Notes: generated by a model not told the origin, from the sequence alone. DNA of 14,981 nt from Candidatus Omnitrophota bacterium (GCA_029558215.1 JAKQFZ010000421.1:1-14981); one strand, 5' to 3'. Shown: positions 7,484 through 14,981, numbered from the stretch's first letter. Program-made: numbers and translations.

Positions 7484-8863
7484 TCATGGCATTCTCTTGA
7501 CTGCATCCATCTTGTTAGTCACGTACATAACAACGGCCAACGCTGCAAACAAGCCCACCGTTCCGAACAACAAAGAATAGTCCTGCAATTGAAGTATCAC
7601 GTAGAGGTAAGTGTACGTTGCCAAGAGAATTACTCCAACGGTGGCTGCTCGAACTGCTCTCTTGAGTACGCTCAGACTGTAGAGAATCACGAGCAGTGCG
7701 GAAGCCAATGCTCCAGTCCAGTAAGCATAAAAGAAATGAAAGAACTCTGACAGAGACAATACCGCCAGAAAGAACAGACACAACGCCACCCCGATGAGGG
7801 TGTACTGGATTGTGTGGATCTTCAGCTGGTAGAAGGATTCAAAGATGAAGAACGCCGCAAATACCAGGATAATGAAAAGTGCAGCGTACTTAATGGAACG
7901 TTCGACCATTCGGTATGAATCCAAGGGTACAATGAAGTTCACCCCAAATCTCGATCCGGACAACCTGTCCGCATTCAAAGCACAAGACGAATCGCGATTC
8001 GTGCTCTGCTGAGGATACCCTCTTCCGTACCAGGATACTTCCCACAGCGCCTCAAAACCATCATCCGTCACTCCTCGTGTCGTTGGCAGGTATGAACCCT
8101 GGAAACTCGGGGCAGTCCAAGGAGAGGAGAGTTTCACACGATTCTGCTTTCCAACAGGAGTGAAGTAAATTCCACGGCTCCCTTTGATCTCCAAATGCAT
8201 CCGATAGTCCGAGACTGAATCTCGTGAGAGATTGGGCAGGCGGGCTATGATGCCTGACGAGTAGCCGGTAAGTTTGGAACCCGGCTTGAACTCATAGGGC
8301 GTGTCTCCAATCGTAACCGTCAACATCTCAGCAGCGCCGCGCAAGTCTTGGATGGCAAACGTTACAGAAGACTTGTCCCACAAAACATTGACAGGATCAA
8401 TGTCGAGTTCCGTAAAGTCCGGCGGGCTAAACTGACCGGAGATCTCGAGAGCACCATTGTAGACAACCGCATCATAGATACCTCTGTGAAGAAGACTTGG
8501 TTCAATGCTCCCTTCTATGGACATGCTGTCGGGAAGAAAGAAGGCTTCCGCTGTGAGAGTCTCCTCAACTTCGAATCTTTCAGGCTTTCCATTCACTGTC
8601 TCTTCCTTCCAGTTCTTGACCACATATCGGTATGGGATGACCAATACCGGTCCAGCGATGGTCTGTTCCCCAGCCCAGGAAAAGGTCATCTCCGAGACCG
8701 CTGCATCGCGGCGCCCCGTCCTCTCATGGAGAAGAGACTTCACCATCCCAACTGGGATAAGCAGAACCAAGACCAGAAAGGCGATCCAAGCTAACTTGAA
8801 GGTCATTGCTTGTCTCTGAAAGAACAGTTCAAGAGTGCTCTCTGACTTTACGATCGTTTCCAT
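7484..8863 (-). CDS. creD: CreD-family inner-membrane protein
   Basis: 459 residues, close to the 450 of E. coli CreD. The start at 8863 follows AAGGAG (8871-8876) by 7 bases. The layout is typical of the family: a short cytoplasmic start, one membrane helix (about 24-44), a large extracytoplasmic beta-rich domain, and about five to six hydrophobic helices in the C-terminal third beginning near YAALFIILVFAAFFIFE. Family-typical motifs include AGPVLVIPY (about 70-78), GIYDAVVYNG and the FGVNFIVPLDSYRMVERSIKYA segment leading into the helices. CreD contributes to envelope integrity and colicin or beta-lactam response in enterobacteria, but its biochemical role is unknown. It is the last gene of a minus-strand unit with a regulator and another membrane protein, so local control by that regulator is likely rather than by a CreBC two-component system, which is not seen here. 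Confidence 0.93.
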   Translation of the reverse strand: METIVKSESTLELFFQRQAMTFKLAWIAFLVLVLLIPVGMVKSLLHERTGRRDAAVSEMTFSWAGEQTIAGPVLVIPYRYVVKNWKEETVNGKPERFEVEETLTAEAFFLPDSMSIEGSIEPSLLHRGIYDAVVYNGALEISGQFSPPDFTELDIDPVNVLWDKSSVTFAIQDLRGAAEMLTVTIGDTPYEFKPGSKLTGYSSGIIARLPNLSRDSVSDYRMHLEIKGSRGIYFTPVGKQNRVKLSSPWTAPSFQGSYLPTTRGVTDDGFEALWEVSWYGRGYPQQSTNRDSSCALNADRLSGSRFGVNFIVPLDSYRMVERSIKYAALFIILVFAAFFIFESFYQLKIHTIQYTLIGVALCLFFLAVLSLSEFFHFFYAYWTGALASALLVILYSLSVLKRAVRAATVGVILLATYTYLYVILQLQDYSLLFGTVGLFAALAVVMYVTNKMDAVKRMP

Positions 8864-8939
8864 CTTACCGCTCCTTATGCTTTCTATACCCGCGTACTTT
8901 ACTGTACAGAGTTAAAAGAGAAAAGAAAAGTGTTCCGCG

Positions 8940-9335
8940 TCAGATCGGAACCAGTCTCTTGCCCATCGCACTTTCGGTGGACGGGTCTTCTTCGCCAGCC
9001 ACCGAGGCATCGCGAATGACCCTCTCAAGCTCTTCGAGATACTCGTGAAAGCGACAGAGTCCGTTCTTGCTGATTCTGCAAAGAGTCTGGGGCTTCTTTG
9101 CTCGAAACCCCTTCCAGACTTCAACGAGTCCGGCTTCTTCTAAGGCCTGGATATGACGGCTAAGGTTGCCGTCACTCAAGGCGCAAAGGTCTCTAATCTG
9201 AGTGAACAGAAGCCCTTCACGGTGTGTCACGAGAGCCGTCAGTATACCAAGCCGAGCCTTCTCATGAAGCACACGGTCAAGACCTTCGTATGCAAACCGT
9301 CCTCTGTCGTGGTCTTCATGATGATGTTTGTCCAT
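8940..9335 (-). CDS. Winged-helix transcriptional regulator with His-rich N-terminus
   Basis: 131 residues from the ATG at 9335, preceded by AAAGGAG; the longer frame lacks a ribosome site and lies within the upstream gene. The core (about 15-100) is a MarR/ArsR-like winged helix of the PF13601 type: HEKARLGILTAL, a helix-turn-helix with SDGNLSRHIQALEEAGLVEV, then the wing KGFRAKKPQTLCRISKNG. A HHHEDHD stretch at residues 4-10 could bind a metal or be a simple flexible tail. A short C-terminal helix may serve dimerisation. The gene overlaps the end of the membrane-protein gene by 20 bases and lies 76 bases before creD. Regulators of this type are often found beside creD, so autoregulation of the three-gene unit is the simplest reading. 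The inducing signal is unknown. Confidence 0.88.
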   Translation of the reverse strand: MDKHHHEDHDRGRFAYEGLDRVLHEKARLGILTALVTHREGLLFTQIRDLCALSDGNLSRHIQALEEAGLVEVWKGFRAKKPQTLCRISKNGLCRFHEYLEELERVIRDASVAGEEDPSTESAMGKRLVPI

Positions 9336-9939
9336 GATTTCTCCTTTCAAGATTCCAGTAAAGGATCGCTGCCCCCAAAACCTGACCCAAACCAAATGGG
9401 AGTGCCACTTCCCAAGGAGACAGTCCTGCGATGCCCATTAAAGCAGCGCGTCTCAACAAGAAGCAGCCACAGAGTAAGTAGAAGAGAGCCCCCCAACCAA
9501 TCATCCTCGGCAGAAACGGCCTCGATGCCAGCAAACCGAGTCCATATAGCAATGACCAGATACCAGGAAGAAACGCGACAGCGGTCTTATCTTCGGATGA
9601 GAGAAACGCAACAGTGGTGACCACAGCGGCACAAAGACTGGGAGCCAATTGACCAAAGACGACAAACGTCCTTCTGCGATTGTTTCTGTCATTGTCGTGC
9701 AGGTAGTTTCCTACCACTCCAGCCACAGAGATCAGGAAGGCAGCGATGGCAACAAATGTCCAATAGAGGACGAAGGCATTTGGGTCAGAGGAGAGGGATC
9801 GTGGCTGAATGATAGCAGCGAGAATGGCAACCATTCCCGAGATTGCGGCAGGAGCAGCGCGATAGCCACGATAAACAGTGCTCCTGGCAAGATGTTCATG
9901 GATTTCTGATATCTGTTCCAGTGCTCTGTCAAGACGCAT
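9316..9939 (-). CDS. Six-helix membrane protein of the creD unit, function unknown
   Basis: 207 residues; the start at 9939 is preceded by AGAGG about 9 bases upstream. After a charged amphipathic N-terminus (LDRALEQISEIHEHLARSTVYRGYRAAPA) there are six hydrophobic segments, roughly at 32-47, 58-80, 97-115, 121-139, 146-165 and 178-196. No catalytic motif is visible. The first gene of the minus-strand unit, it overlaps the winged-helix regulator by 20 bases in another frame, which implies coupled synthesis. A membrane protein in this position could act as a sensor or as a sequestering partner for the regulator, but that is guesswork from context. I do not recognise a named family. Confidence 0.8.
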   Translation of the reverse strand: MRLDRALEQISEIHEHLARSTVYRGYRAAPAAISGMVAILAAIIQPRSLSSDPNAFVLYWTFVAIAAFLISVAGVVGNYLHDNDRNNRRRTFVVFGQLAPSLCAAVVTTVAFLSSEDKTAVAFLPGIWSLLYGLGLLASRPFLPRMIGWGALFYLLCGCFLLRRAALMGIAGLSPWEVALPFGLGQVLGAAILYWNLERRNHGQTSS

Positions 9940-9969
9940 CCGGTGACCTCTTTCGTATCATCTGAGGAA

Positions 9970-9998
9970 AAGATATCATCTCTACTTTGTATTGTCAA
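9970..9998 (-). promoter_or_regulatory. Sigma70-type promoter of the membrane protein-regulator-creD unit
   Basis: Reading the minus strand, a perfect TTGACA (9998-9993), a 17-base spacer and TATCTT (9975-9970, 4/6 to TATAAT) lie directly upstream of the ATG at 9939. The predicted transcription start is near 9963, giving a leader of about 24 bases that holds the AGAGG ribosome site. Confidence 0.7.
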
Positions 9999-10001
9999 GT
10001 A
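9983..10001 (-). promoter_or_regulatory. Possible operator over the -35 box of the creD unit
   Basis: TACTT (9983-9987) and AAGTA (9997-10001) form an inverted repeat with 14 bases between arm centres, and the second arm covers part of the TTGACA box. This geometry suits a dimeric winged-helix repressor, and the regulator encoded in this unit is the natural candidate. Five-base arms can occur by chance, so the support is modest. Confidence 0.3.
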
Positions 10002-10154
10002 CTTTTCAAAGGATTGATAGCTCATGGAAATCTCGTCCTGGGAATCATCCCGCCAGATGTCAAAGAAGGCCAATCGCCTCAGCATGGACAGTGCAGAGAT
10101 TGCTGTAGAAAGGAAAGGAAGCTGAGCGTGGATGCGAAGAGGCTGTGAAAAGGA

Positions 10155-11534
10155 CTATTCCTGCCACCAACGGCACTTCTCATCGAGAATCTGCTGTTCG
10201 AGCCAGAAACGCTGGTTCCCGAGATGTCGCTTGGTACGGATTACGGGAGAGCGCCCCCCTCCGTTTGGCGGAACATTGAGATTGATCTCTGCAATCATGA
10301 TATCCAAACCATCCACATTCAGCCTGAGGACGTCGCCGGATAGTGACTTAGTCTCAGGTGTTCCAGCAGCAATCTCTCTACCGAATATATCCCAGATTCC
10401 GTTGCCGCCCGAGCGCGAACTCGCAACGATGTAGATGCAGTTATCCAGCGAACGTGCGTGCATCAGAGCGCGGTCAAATCCCAAACTCGGGAACAGGATG
10501 ATGTCTGCCCCGCGCAACGCCAGCAGTTCAGCAACGTCTGCAAACCAACTGTCATAGCACGTCATGAAACCAACTCTTCCAAAATCAGTCTGGAACAGAG
10601 GAACACTCTCTCCTGGAGTGATACCATCCGAGTGCAACTCCGGACCATAGAGGTGAAACTTATCATAACGACCAATGAGATTCCCCTGCCGGTCGTAGAG
10701 CAGCGCGGCATTGTAGACACGGTCTTTCGCTTCGTCGTGGAGACCAATAGTTCCGGCCACATACATCGCGTACTCTTTAGCCTTCTGAGACATCAGGGTT
10801 GCCGACGGGCCTGAGAGTGGCTCCTGAACGTATTCACCATGGAAGTACTCAGGAAGAAGGACAAGGTCAACCTTCTTCCGTCCGACAGCGTCCAGAGCTT
10901 TCTGAAATGTCGGAAGCCCATATTCTTCAAGGCTGTCTGGACCACCTGTGCAGGCAACCCGAACCTTTCGAGGCGGCATCGTATCAGTCTCAGTGAGCGA
11001 TACTTTTTCAATCCATATCTTCCCCTTGGCGCAAAGGTGATAGATAAGGCGAATCTCTGCCGAAACACTCCCTTGCCCATCGCTGGTGACAACCATCGCC
11101 TCTCCCACTGCTCGACTGTCACTGAGTCTGTGAAACTCAACGATCTGTTGTGAAACACCACCATGGGAGATCTCATACAAGAGGTTTAATAGTGGGTTGA
11201 CATCACGAGTCATTTTGAATTGAACACGGAGACAATAGGTCTTTCCCAGAGGGAGATTTACCTTTGTTGAGATTCCTCCAACACAGTCGGCATTGCCATT
11301 GCCTGAAATCAGAACGTATCGTTGCTTCTGTCTGCCACCGCACAGTATCCGGGGCGAAAGAGAATCTCTACCAGGCACTTTCTCCCAGCCCTCTGGGAGT
11401 CCGTTGACAATTGGGCACTGAAAAGATCCGTTTGGAACCAGATTCGTTTCCTGCGCCCAGGCAATTCCGCTTGCCACCATGCATAGCCAGAGTAACGTTT
11501 GAGAATAACAGAGAGATTTTGAGACAGTAGACAC
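10155..11534 (-). CDS. Secreted carbon-nitrogen hydrolase (nitrilase superfamily) with N-terminal beta domain
   Basis: 459 residues from the GTG at 11534, chosen because TTGGAG lies 8 bases upstream and a signal peptide follows at once (hydrophobic TLLWLCMVASGIAWA, cleavage before QE near residue 28). A TTG further upstream overlaps the preceding gene and has no signal. Residues about 31-183 look like a carbohydrate-binding-type beta sandwich, opening with NLVPNGSF and GLPEGW, as in CBM4/9-like modules. The C-terminal part is a nitrilase-fold amidase with the full catalytic triad: E229 (in LLPEYF), K292 (in GRYDKFHL) and C326 (in MTCYDSWF). It should hydrolyse an amide or nitrile outside the cytoplasm. 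The 38-base gap after the phosphodiesterase gene suggests one transcript. The substrate is unknown. Confidence 0.87.
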   Translation of the reverse strand: MSTVSKSLCYSQTLLWLCMVASGIAWAQETNLVPNGSFQCPIVNGLPEGWEKVPGRDSLSPRILCGGRQKQRYVLISGNGNADCVGGISTKVNLPLGKTYCLRVQFKMTRDVNPLLNLLYEISHGGVSQQIVEFHRLSDSRAVGEAMVVTSDGQGSVSAEIRLIYHLCAKGKIWIEKVSLTETDTMPPRKVRVACTGGPDSLEEYGLPTFQKALDAVGRKKVDLVLLPEYFHGEYVQEPLSGPSATLMSQKAKEYAMYVAGTIGLHDEAKDRVYNAALLYDRQGNLIGRYDKFHLYGPELHSDGITPGESVPLFQTDFGRVGFMTCYDSWFADVAELLALRGADIILFPSLGFDRALMHARSLDNCIYIVASSRSGGNGIWDIFGREIAAGTPETKSLSGDVLRLNVDGLDIMIAEINLNVPPNGGGRSPVIRTKRHLGNQRFWLEQQILDEKCRWWQE

Positions 11535-11572
11535 CAGTCTTACTCCAAGCCCCAAACTCCAATGATGTCGCT

Positions 11573-12316
11573 CTACAGACCTAGACTTTCGCGGAGCCAA
11601 TGAGGACGATCGGTAGTAATCCCGTCCACGCCGGCTTCGACCATTGCCTGGGCGAGTGGGATCTCGTTGACTGTCCAGACGTAGATCCCCATGCCCGCGC
11701 CTCGAACTTTCTTCACGAAAGAACTATCAACAATCTCGCGTGCCTGAACATCCAGACCGTCAAGCCCAGCCTTGCTCGCACCCTCAATCATAGACTCAAC
11801 ATCAGGCTCCCATACACCGGTTTCCGGATTCTTTTTGATGCTTCGAAGCCAATAGCAGAGATGCTCAGGAAGTGCTCTCTTGACTGCTTCCAAAGTTGGC
11901 AGATCAAAGCAGATGTAGACAATCTGGTCAGTCCGAAGACCAGACCGCTGTACACACTCCCGAAGTTTGAAAATTATCTCAGAACCGCACTTGATCTCGA
12001 CAAACATCTTTCCATCTTCAGGCACAGTTGCAAGGATTTCGGGAAATGTGGGAATCCTCTCCCCCGCCCATTGTTCTCCCTTGTGTCTGCCAAAGTCCAA
12101 CTGTCTCAGTGCATCGAGGGTCTGCTCACGGATGAGCAAATCCTTGCCACCTGTCCGCTCAGCAGTCTTGTCGTGTATCGCAACGATGTTTTCATCAGCA
12201 GTCAGATAGACGTCTATCTCAACCGCCTTGGCATTCACTTTCCATGCAAGGTTGATCGAGGCAAGCGTGTTCTCCGGAGCGTCATAAGACGCTCCACGAT
12301 GAGCAATAAACAGCAT
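11573..12316 (-). CDS. Glycerophosphodiester phosphodiesterase (GDPD/UgpQ family)
   Basis: 247 residues from the ATG at 12316, which follows AAGGAG by 9 bases; the longer frame to 12412 adds 32 residues unlike the family. Enzymes of this TIM-barrel family cleave glycerophosphodiesters to glycerol 3-phosphate and an alcohol. Family residues are all present: H6-R7 (AHRGA), E15-N16-T17, the metal-binding E33-x-D35, H48-D49 and E107-x-K109 (FVEIK), followed by the late YVWTVN and VDGITTDRP motifs. No signal peptide is seen, so it is cytoplasmic and close to UgpQ in length. It is probably co-transcribed with the secreted nitrilase-family gene downstream, though the functional link is not evident. 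Confidence 0.95.
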   Translation of the reverse strand: MLFIAHRGASYDAPENTLASINLAWKVNAKAVEIDVYLTADENIVAIHDKTAERTGGKDLLIREQTLDALRQLDFGRHKGEQWAGERIPTFPEILATVPEDGKMFVEIKCGSEIIFKLRECVQRSGLRTDQIVYICFDLPTLEAVKRALPEHLCYWLRSIKKNPETGVWEPDVESMIEGASKAGLDGLDVQAREIVDSSFVKKVRGAGMGIYVWTVNEIPLAQAMVEAGVDGITTDRPHWLRESLGL

Positions 12317-12383
12317 AAGACGGTCTCCTTGGGTCTGCGCAGATAGTTCTGCAAGTTTCGTCCAATATGGTTCACTTGCACAG

Positions 12384-12412
12384 AGTCTATCTTTCGGCCG
12401 TGGAATGTGCAA
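12384..12412 (-). promoter_or_regulatory. Weak candidate sigma70 promoter for the phosphodiesterase-nitrilase pair
   Basis: On the minus strand TTGCAC (12412-12407, 4/6) and TAGACT (12389-12384, 4/6) are spaced by 17 bases and would start transcription near 12377, about 60 bases before the ATG at 12316. Position is reasonable but neither box is strong. Confidence 0.3.
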
Positions 12413-12746
12413 GAGGCATAGACGACATGTGCTCGCGACAAAGCAGTCGAGGAGATCGCCAATGTACTCATCCTGGGCTTCTGCACACCTTCAGAGGTTG
12501 TATGGCCAAGTGTTCAGTTGTACCTGTCGCTGAATACCTGGCACGATCCTTCTACGTCAGAGGAAGCCGCAGCAGAAACGATGGACGACATTTCTAATCA
12601 GACCGACACGATGGTGGCTAGCATATTGCTATCCTACGGCAATGTAGTTTCTCTGAATCACTGGACTTCTGGGAGAGCAATTCACTTCCTTCATATCTCC
12701 TTTATCATCAATAGATAATGTCATTGAATCTCGAATGAGCAAAGAT
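12413..12746. other. Gene-free stretch between divergent units
   Basis: About 330 bases with no gene that I can support. Short open frames exist on both strands, but none has a ribosome site, a recognisable motif or domain-like composition. The right part (from about 12660) becomes A+T rich toward the sigma54 promoter at 12747. A sigma54 promoter normally needs enhancer sites 100-200 bases upstream, so binding sites for an NtrC-like activator may lie here, but I see no clear match to the palindromic NtrC site. Confidence 0.5.
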
Positions 12747-12763
12747 TTGGCATAGAGATTGCC
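12747..12763 (+). promoter_or_regulatory. Sigma54 (RpoN) promoter of amtB-PII
   Basis: TTGGCATA-N4-TTGCC has the invariant GG (12749-12750) and GC (12761-12762) at the exact spacing of the -24/-12 consensus TTGGCACG-N4-TTGCW. The predicted start of transcription is near 12774, 36 bases before the amtB ATG, leaving room for the AGGGAGG ribosome site (12794-12800). Nitrogen-limited control of amtB and PII genes by sigma54 and NtrC is well established, which supports the call. Confidence 0.85.
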
Positions 12764-12809
12764 ATACATTTAAGAAACTTGTGAATTCAATCCAGGGAGG
12801 TTTATCCGT

Positions 12810-14288
12810 ATGACAAAGAATAGCAGACAGAGAGTGCAATTACCTCAAAGCAAGTTAGAACTTTTCGGAATTTCAGTTATTCCTACTCCAAAGAGATTAC
12901 TGCCCGCTAGAAATCCACATTCTTCTGGAGCATGGTTCTCCAAAACCACAGTTCTTCGCATGGCACTAAGGCACAGATTTTCCGTAGCGCTCGTTTCTTC
13001 TGTCTTGGCCACACGATGCTATGCTCAAGATACAGTCCCCGCCACTCCTGAAGTCGGTCTTGACACAGTCTGGGTTTTGTTGGCTGCATTTCTTGTCTTT
13101 CTGATGCAGGCCGGCTTTGGAATGGTGGAGGCTGGATTCACTCGTGCAAAGAATGCCTGCAACATCCTGACAAAGAATTTCATGGACTATTGTATCGCCA
13201 GCATCATGTTCTTCTTGATCGGATACGCCTTTATGTTTGGAGCGGGTAACGCCTTCATAGGGATGAATGGTTTTGGGCTATCCGATCCAAGCAATCCATC
13301 TGGTGTGCCGATATTTGCATTTTGGCTCTTCCAAGCAGCCTTTTGTGGAGCTGCTGCGACGATTGTGGCGGGAGCAATGGCGGAACGTATGAAGTTCCCT
13401 GCATACCTCATTTACACAGCTATCATAAGCGGGTTCGTCTATCCAATCATTGGCCACTGGATATGGAGTTCGAACGGCTGGCTGTCGGCAATGGGCTTTG
13501 GTGATTTCGCGGGTTCAACTGTGGTTCATGCGGTCGGTGGATGCGTTTCCCTTGTGGGAACGTATATGCTTGGGGCTCGAATTGGGAAATACACTTCTGA
13601 CGGAACGCCTCGAGCAATCGCGGGACATTCAATTCCCCTTGCCTCGCTGGGAGTCTTCATTCTCTGGTTCGGATGGTTTGGATTCAACCCAGGCTCAACA
13701 CTCAGTGTCGGTGATGGTTCGACCATCGCCCTGGTTGCCATGAACACAAACCTCTCCGCTACGGCAGGTGCGCTGACCGCCATGGCGACCGTGTGGATCA
13801 TGTTTGGGAAACCCGATCTCTCGATGACCATGAACGGGGCACTCGCTGGTCTTGTGGCCATCACAGCCCCCTGTGCCTTTGTCTCACCTGGTGCTTCCAT
13901 CTGCATTGGAGCCATTGGAGGTGTTATCGTAGTCTTTGGCGTGTTGCTGCTTGACCGCATTGGCATTGATGATCCAGTCGGTGCAGTTCCCGTGCACGGG
14001 ATGAACGGGATCTGGGGAACTCTTTCAGTTGGTATATGGGGTCAGCAGGCACTTGGACTGAGCCGCAACGGCCTGCTCCATGGTGGGGGAGTCTGGCAGT
14101 TGGCGATTCAGGCATTCGGCGCACTGAGCGCCTGTCTCTTTGCCCTAATCACAATGGGGATCGTTTTCAAGGTGATTCAAATGACTGTGGGACTGCGGGT
14201 CTCCAAGGAAGAGGAACTCCGGGGTTTGGACATTGGCGAACATGGGATGGAAGCCTATGCAGGGTTCCAGGTCTTCACAACCCAGTAG
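12810..14288 (+). CDS. amtB: Ammonium transporter (Amt/MEP/Rh family)
   Basis: 492 residues with eleven membrane helices expected after processing. The channel moves ammonium into the cell and is shut by PII binding. Family features: [22 protein letters not shown] near the first helix, [16 protein letters not shown] around the Phe gate, and the twin pore histidines H240 (STVVHAVGG) and H396 ([11 protein letters not shown]); a GPxT-like FNPGST motif lies between. The C-terminal tail [17 protein letters not shown] is the classic PII-responsive region. The ATG at 12810 has an excellent AGGGAGG site 9 bases upstream. Oddly, about 50 basic residues precede an ordinary signal peptide ([23 protein letters not shown] begins at M51). 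M51 (12960) is an alternative start but lacks a ribosome site. The PII gene follows after 26 bases. Confidence 0.97.
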   Translation: MTKNSRQRVQLPQSKLELFGISVIPTPKRLLPARNPHSSGAWFSKTTVLRMALRHRFSVALVSSVLATRCYAQDTVPATPEVGLDTVWVLLAAFLVFLMQAGFGMVEAGFTRAKNACNILTKNFMDYCIASIMFFLIGYAFMFGAGNAFIGMNGFGLSDPSNPSGVPIFAFWLFQAAFCGAAATIVAGAMAERMKFPAYLIYTAIISGFVYPIIGHWIWSSNGWLSAMGFGDFAGSTVVHAVGGCVSLVGTYMLGARIGKYTSDGTPRAIAGHSIPLASLGVFILWFGWFGFNPGSTLSVGDGSTIALVAMNTNLSATAGALTAMATVWIMFGKPDLSMTMNGALAGLVAITAPCAFVSPGASICIGAIGGVIVVFGVLLLDRIGIDDPVGAVPVHGMNGIWGTLSVGIWGQQALGLSRNGLLHGGGVWQLAIQAFGALSACLFALITMGIVFKVIQMTVGLRVSKEEELRGLDIGEHGMEAYAGFQVFTTQ

Positions 14289-14314
14289 ATTCAGAGAGGA
14301 AAGGAGATCAGAAT

Positions 14315-14656
14315 ATGAAACTGATCGTGGCATACATTCAGCCGGAAAAGCTCAATGACGTCAAGAGAAGCCTCTATAAGGCGGATGTCTATAAGATGTC
14401 GGTAACAAACGCACTCGGGTGCGGTCAGCAGAGAGGCTATCATGAGTCCTACAGAGGAGTAGACGTCGAAGTCAATCTTCTGAAGAAAGTAAGACTCGAT
14501 ATTGCTGTGAATGAAGCGTTTGTTGAACCAACGATTGAAGCAATTGTTCAGGGGGCAAGAACTGGAGAAATAGGGGACGGCAAGATATTCGTTCTCGATC
14601 TCCTGGAATGCGTTCGCATTCGCACAGGCGAGCGAGGCAACGAGGCGATCGGCTGA
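14315..14656 (+). CDS. glnK: PII nitrogen-regulatory protein (GlnK/GlnB family) lacking Tyr51
   Basis: 113 residues, typical length; AAGGAG (14301-14306) lies 8 bases before the ATG. PII trimers sense ATP/ADP and 2-oxoglutarate and block AmtB when nitrogen is plentiful. Ligand residues match E. coli numbering: Q39, K58, the B-loop TGEIGDGK with K90, and R101/R103 in the C-terminal loop. The T-loop (about 37-55) keeps Tyr46 and R47 but has Val51 where proteobacterial PII proteins carry the uridylylated Tyr51, so GlnD-type modification is unlikely. Pairing with amtB under one sigma54 promoter supports a GlnK role. The symbol is given from context; some genomes call such proteins simply P-II. 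Confidence 0.95.
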   Translation: MKLIVAYIQPEKLNDVKRSLYKADVYKMSVTNALGCGQQRGYHESYRGVDVEVNLLKKVRLDIAVNEAFVEPTIEAIVQGARTGEIGDGKIFVLDLLECVRIRTGERGNEAIG

Positions 14657-14674
14657 CAGATGCCTCCCAGCAAT

Positions 14675-14981
14675 TCACTCCGCGACTGCTGTCAGAACAA
14701 ACTCCCCCAGTTGTTGCTGATGGAAATCGTCGCCGGTTATCTTGAGAAAGACAGGAGCGGCAGCATATTGAGTCAGATCAAACTCATGCCATTCTCTTGA
14801 ACTACGTCCTTCGAGAATCGTGTCCCAATCCCGATTGTTCAAAGACGCCTTGACGCACCAGTAGCCACCTTCGTGGGCACCGATGTCCATTGAAACAGAG
14901 GCAGAACTCGCTCGAGTGAGGTTTAGAAGGTACGTCCAACCCTCTCCACCAAAGCGAACGCTCGGAGCGCCGCAACTTCCT
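14675..14981 (-). CDS. C-terminal part of an unidentified beta-rich protein, cut by window edge
   Basis: The reverse strand is open from the window edge to the stop at 14675, giving the last 101 residues of a longer protein. It starts in GSCGAPSVRFGGEGWTYLL and continues with alternating polar and hydrophobic strands, e.g. WCVKASLNNRDWDTIL and APVFLKITGDDF, which suggests a jelly-roll or carbohydrate-binding-like sandwich at the C-terminus. An internal Met at 14890 is inside the frame and is not taken as the start because the coding character continues upstream. It is convergent with the PII gene, 18 bases apart. The family is not recognised; a C-terminal accessory domain of an exported glycan-active protein would fit the rest of the window. 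Confidence 0.65.
   Translation of the reverse strand, partial: GSCGAPSVRFGGEGWTYLLNLTRASSASVSMDIGAHEGGYWCVKASLNNRDWDTILEGRSSREWHEFDLTQYAAAPVFLKITGDDFHQQQLGEFVLTAVAE

Noticed and set aside
9153..9620. 155-codon open frame on the plus strand
   Set aside because: Opposite the regulator and the six-helix membrane protein; its product is low in hydrophobic order and shows no domain.
11600..12346. 248-codon open frame on the plus strand
   Set aside because: Antisense to the phosphodiesterase gene, which carries all family residues; the frame is a by-product of its codon use.
12518..12718. 66-codon open frame in the gene-free stretch before amtB
   Set aside because: No ribosome site, no motif, and it runs into the A+T-rich promoter region. 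A decayed gene fragment is possible but cannot be supported.
14653..14695. Inverted repeat CTGACAG / CTGTCAG around the PII stop codon, considered as a bidirectional terminator
   Set aside because: The arms are only 7 bases, the loop is 29 bases and no U-run follows on either strand; it also lies within both coding ends.
1..14981. CRISPR array, insertion sequence, phage or integron
   Set aside because: No regularly spaced direct repeats, transposase, integrase or flanking terminal repeats were seen in either strand.

Overview
The window reads as an ordinary stretch of bacterial chromosome of moderate G+C with fourteen protein genes, two of them cut by the window edges. No rRNA, tRNA, CRISPR array, insertion sequence or integrase is visible. 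A Tat/lipoprotein-type sulfatase, a secreted propeller protein with a dockerin-like EF-hand, and a secreted nitrilase with an N-terminal beta-rich domain suggest a Gram-negative polysaccharide-degrading heterotroph of the Planctomycetota/Lentisphaerota/Hydrogenedentota/Sumerlaeota type. This placement is inferred from gene style only and is weak.

Layout. (1) 1-1044, minus: N-terminal part of a sulfatase, divergent from (2) 1206-2552, plus: a secreted beta-propeller-like protein with a good sigma70 promoter. (3) 2728-7467, plus: a compact five-gene run made of an L-fucose/L-arabinose-isomerase-like protein, gluconokinase, 6-phosphogluconate dehydrogenase, an AAC(3)-family N-acetyltransferase and the manganese exporter MntP. 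Two junctions are ATGA overlaps and one is a 10-base gap, so this is probably one operon. Its leader carries two hairpins. (4) 9939-7484, minus: a six-helix membrane protein, a winged-helix regulator and CreD, behind a good sigma70 promoter with an overlapping dyad. (5) 12316-10155, minus: a glycerophosphodiester phosphodiesterase and the secreted nitrilase-family amidohydrolase. (6) 12810-14656, plus: ammonium transporter amtB and a PII protein behind a near-consensus sigma54 promoter, the standard nitrogen-limitation unit. (7) 14675-14981, minus: the C-terminal end of an unidentified protein.

How the genes may work together. The isomerase operon joins a predicted metal-dependent aldose/ketose isomerase to the two enzymes that take gluconate to ribulose 5-phosphate. 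It also carries an acetyltransferase and a Mn2+ exporter whose roles there are not obvious, and this is the least explained unit in the window. The amtB-PII unit handles ammonium uptake, but its PII lacks the usual uridylylated Tyr51. The creD unit looks like an envelope module controlled by its own regulator. Starts were reassigned for several genes from ribosome-binding sites, promoters and domain boundaries. All family assignments come from motif recognition by eye, without database searches.
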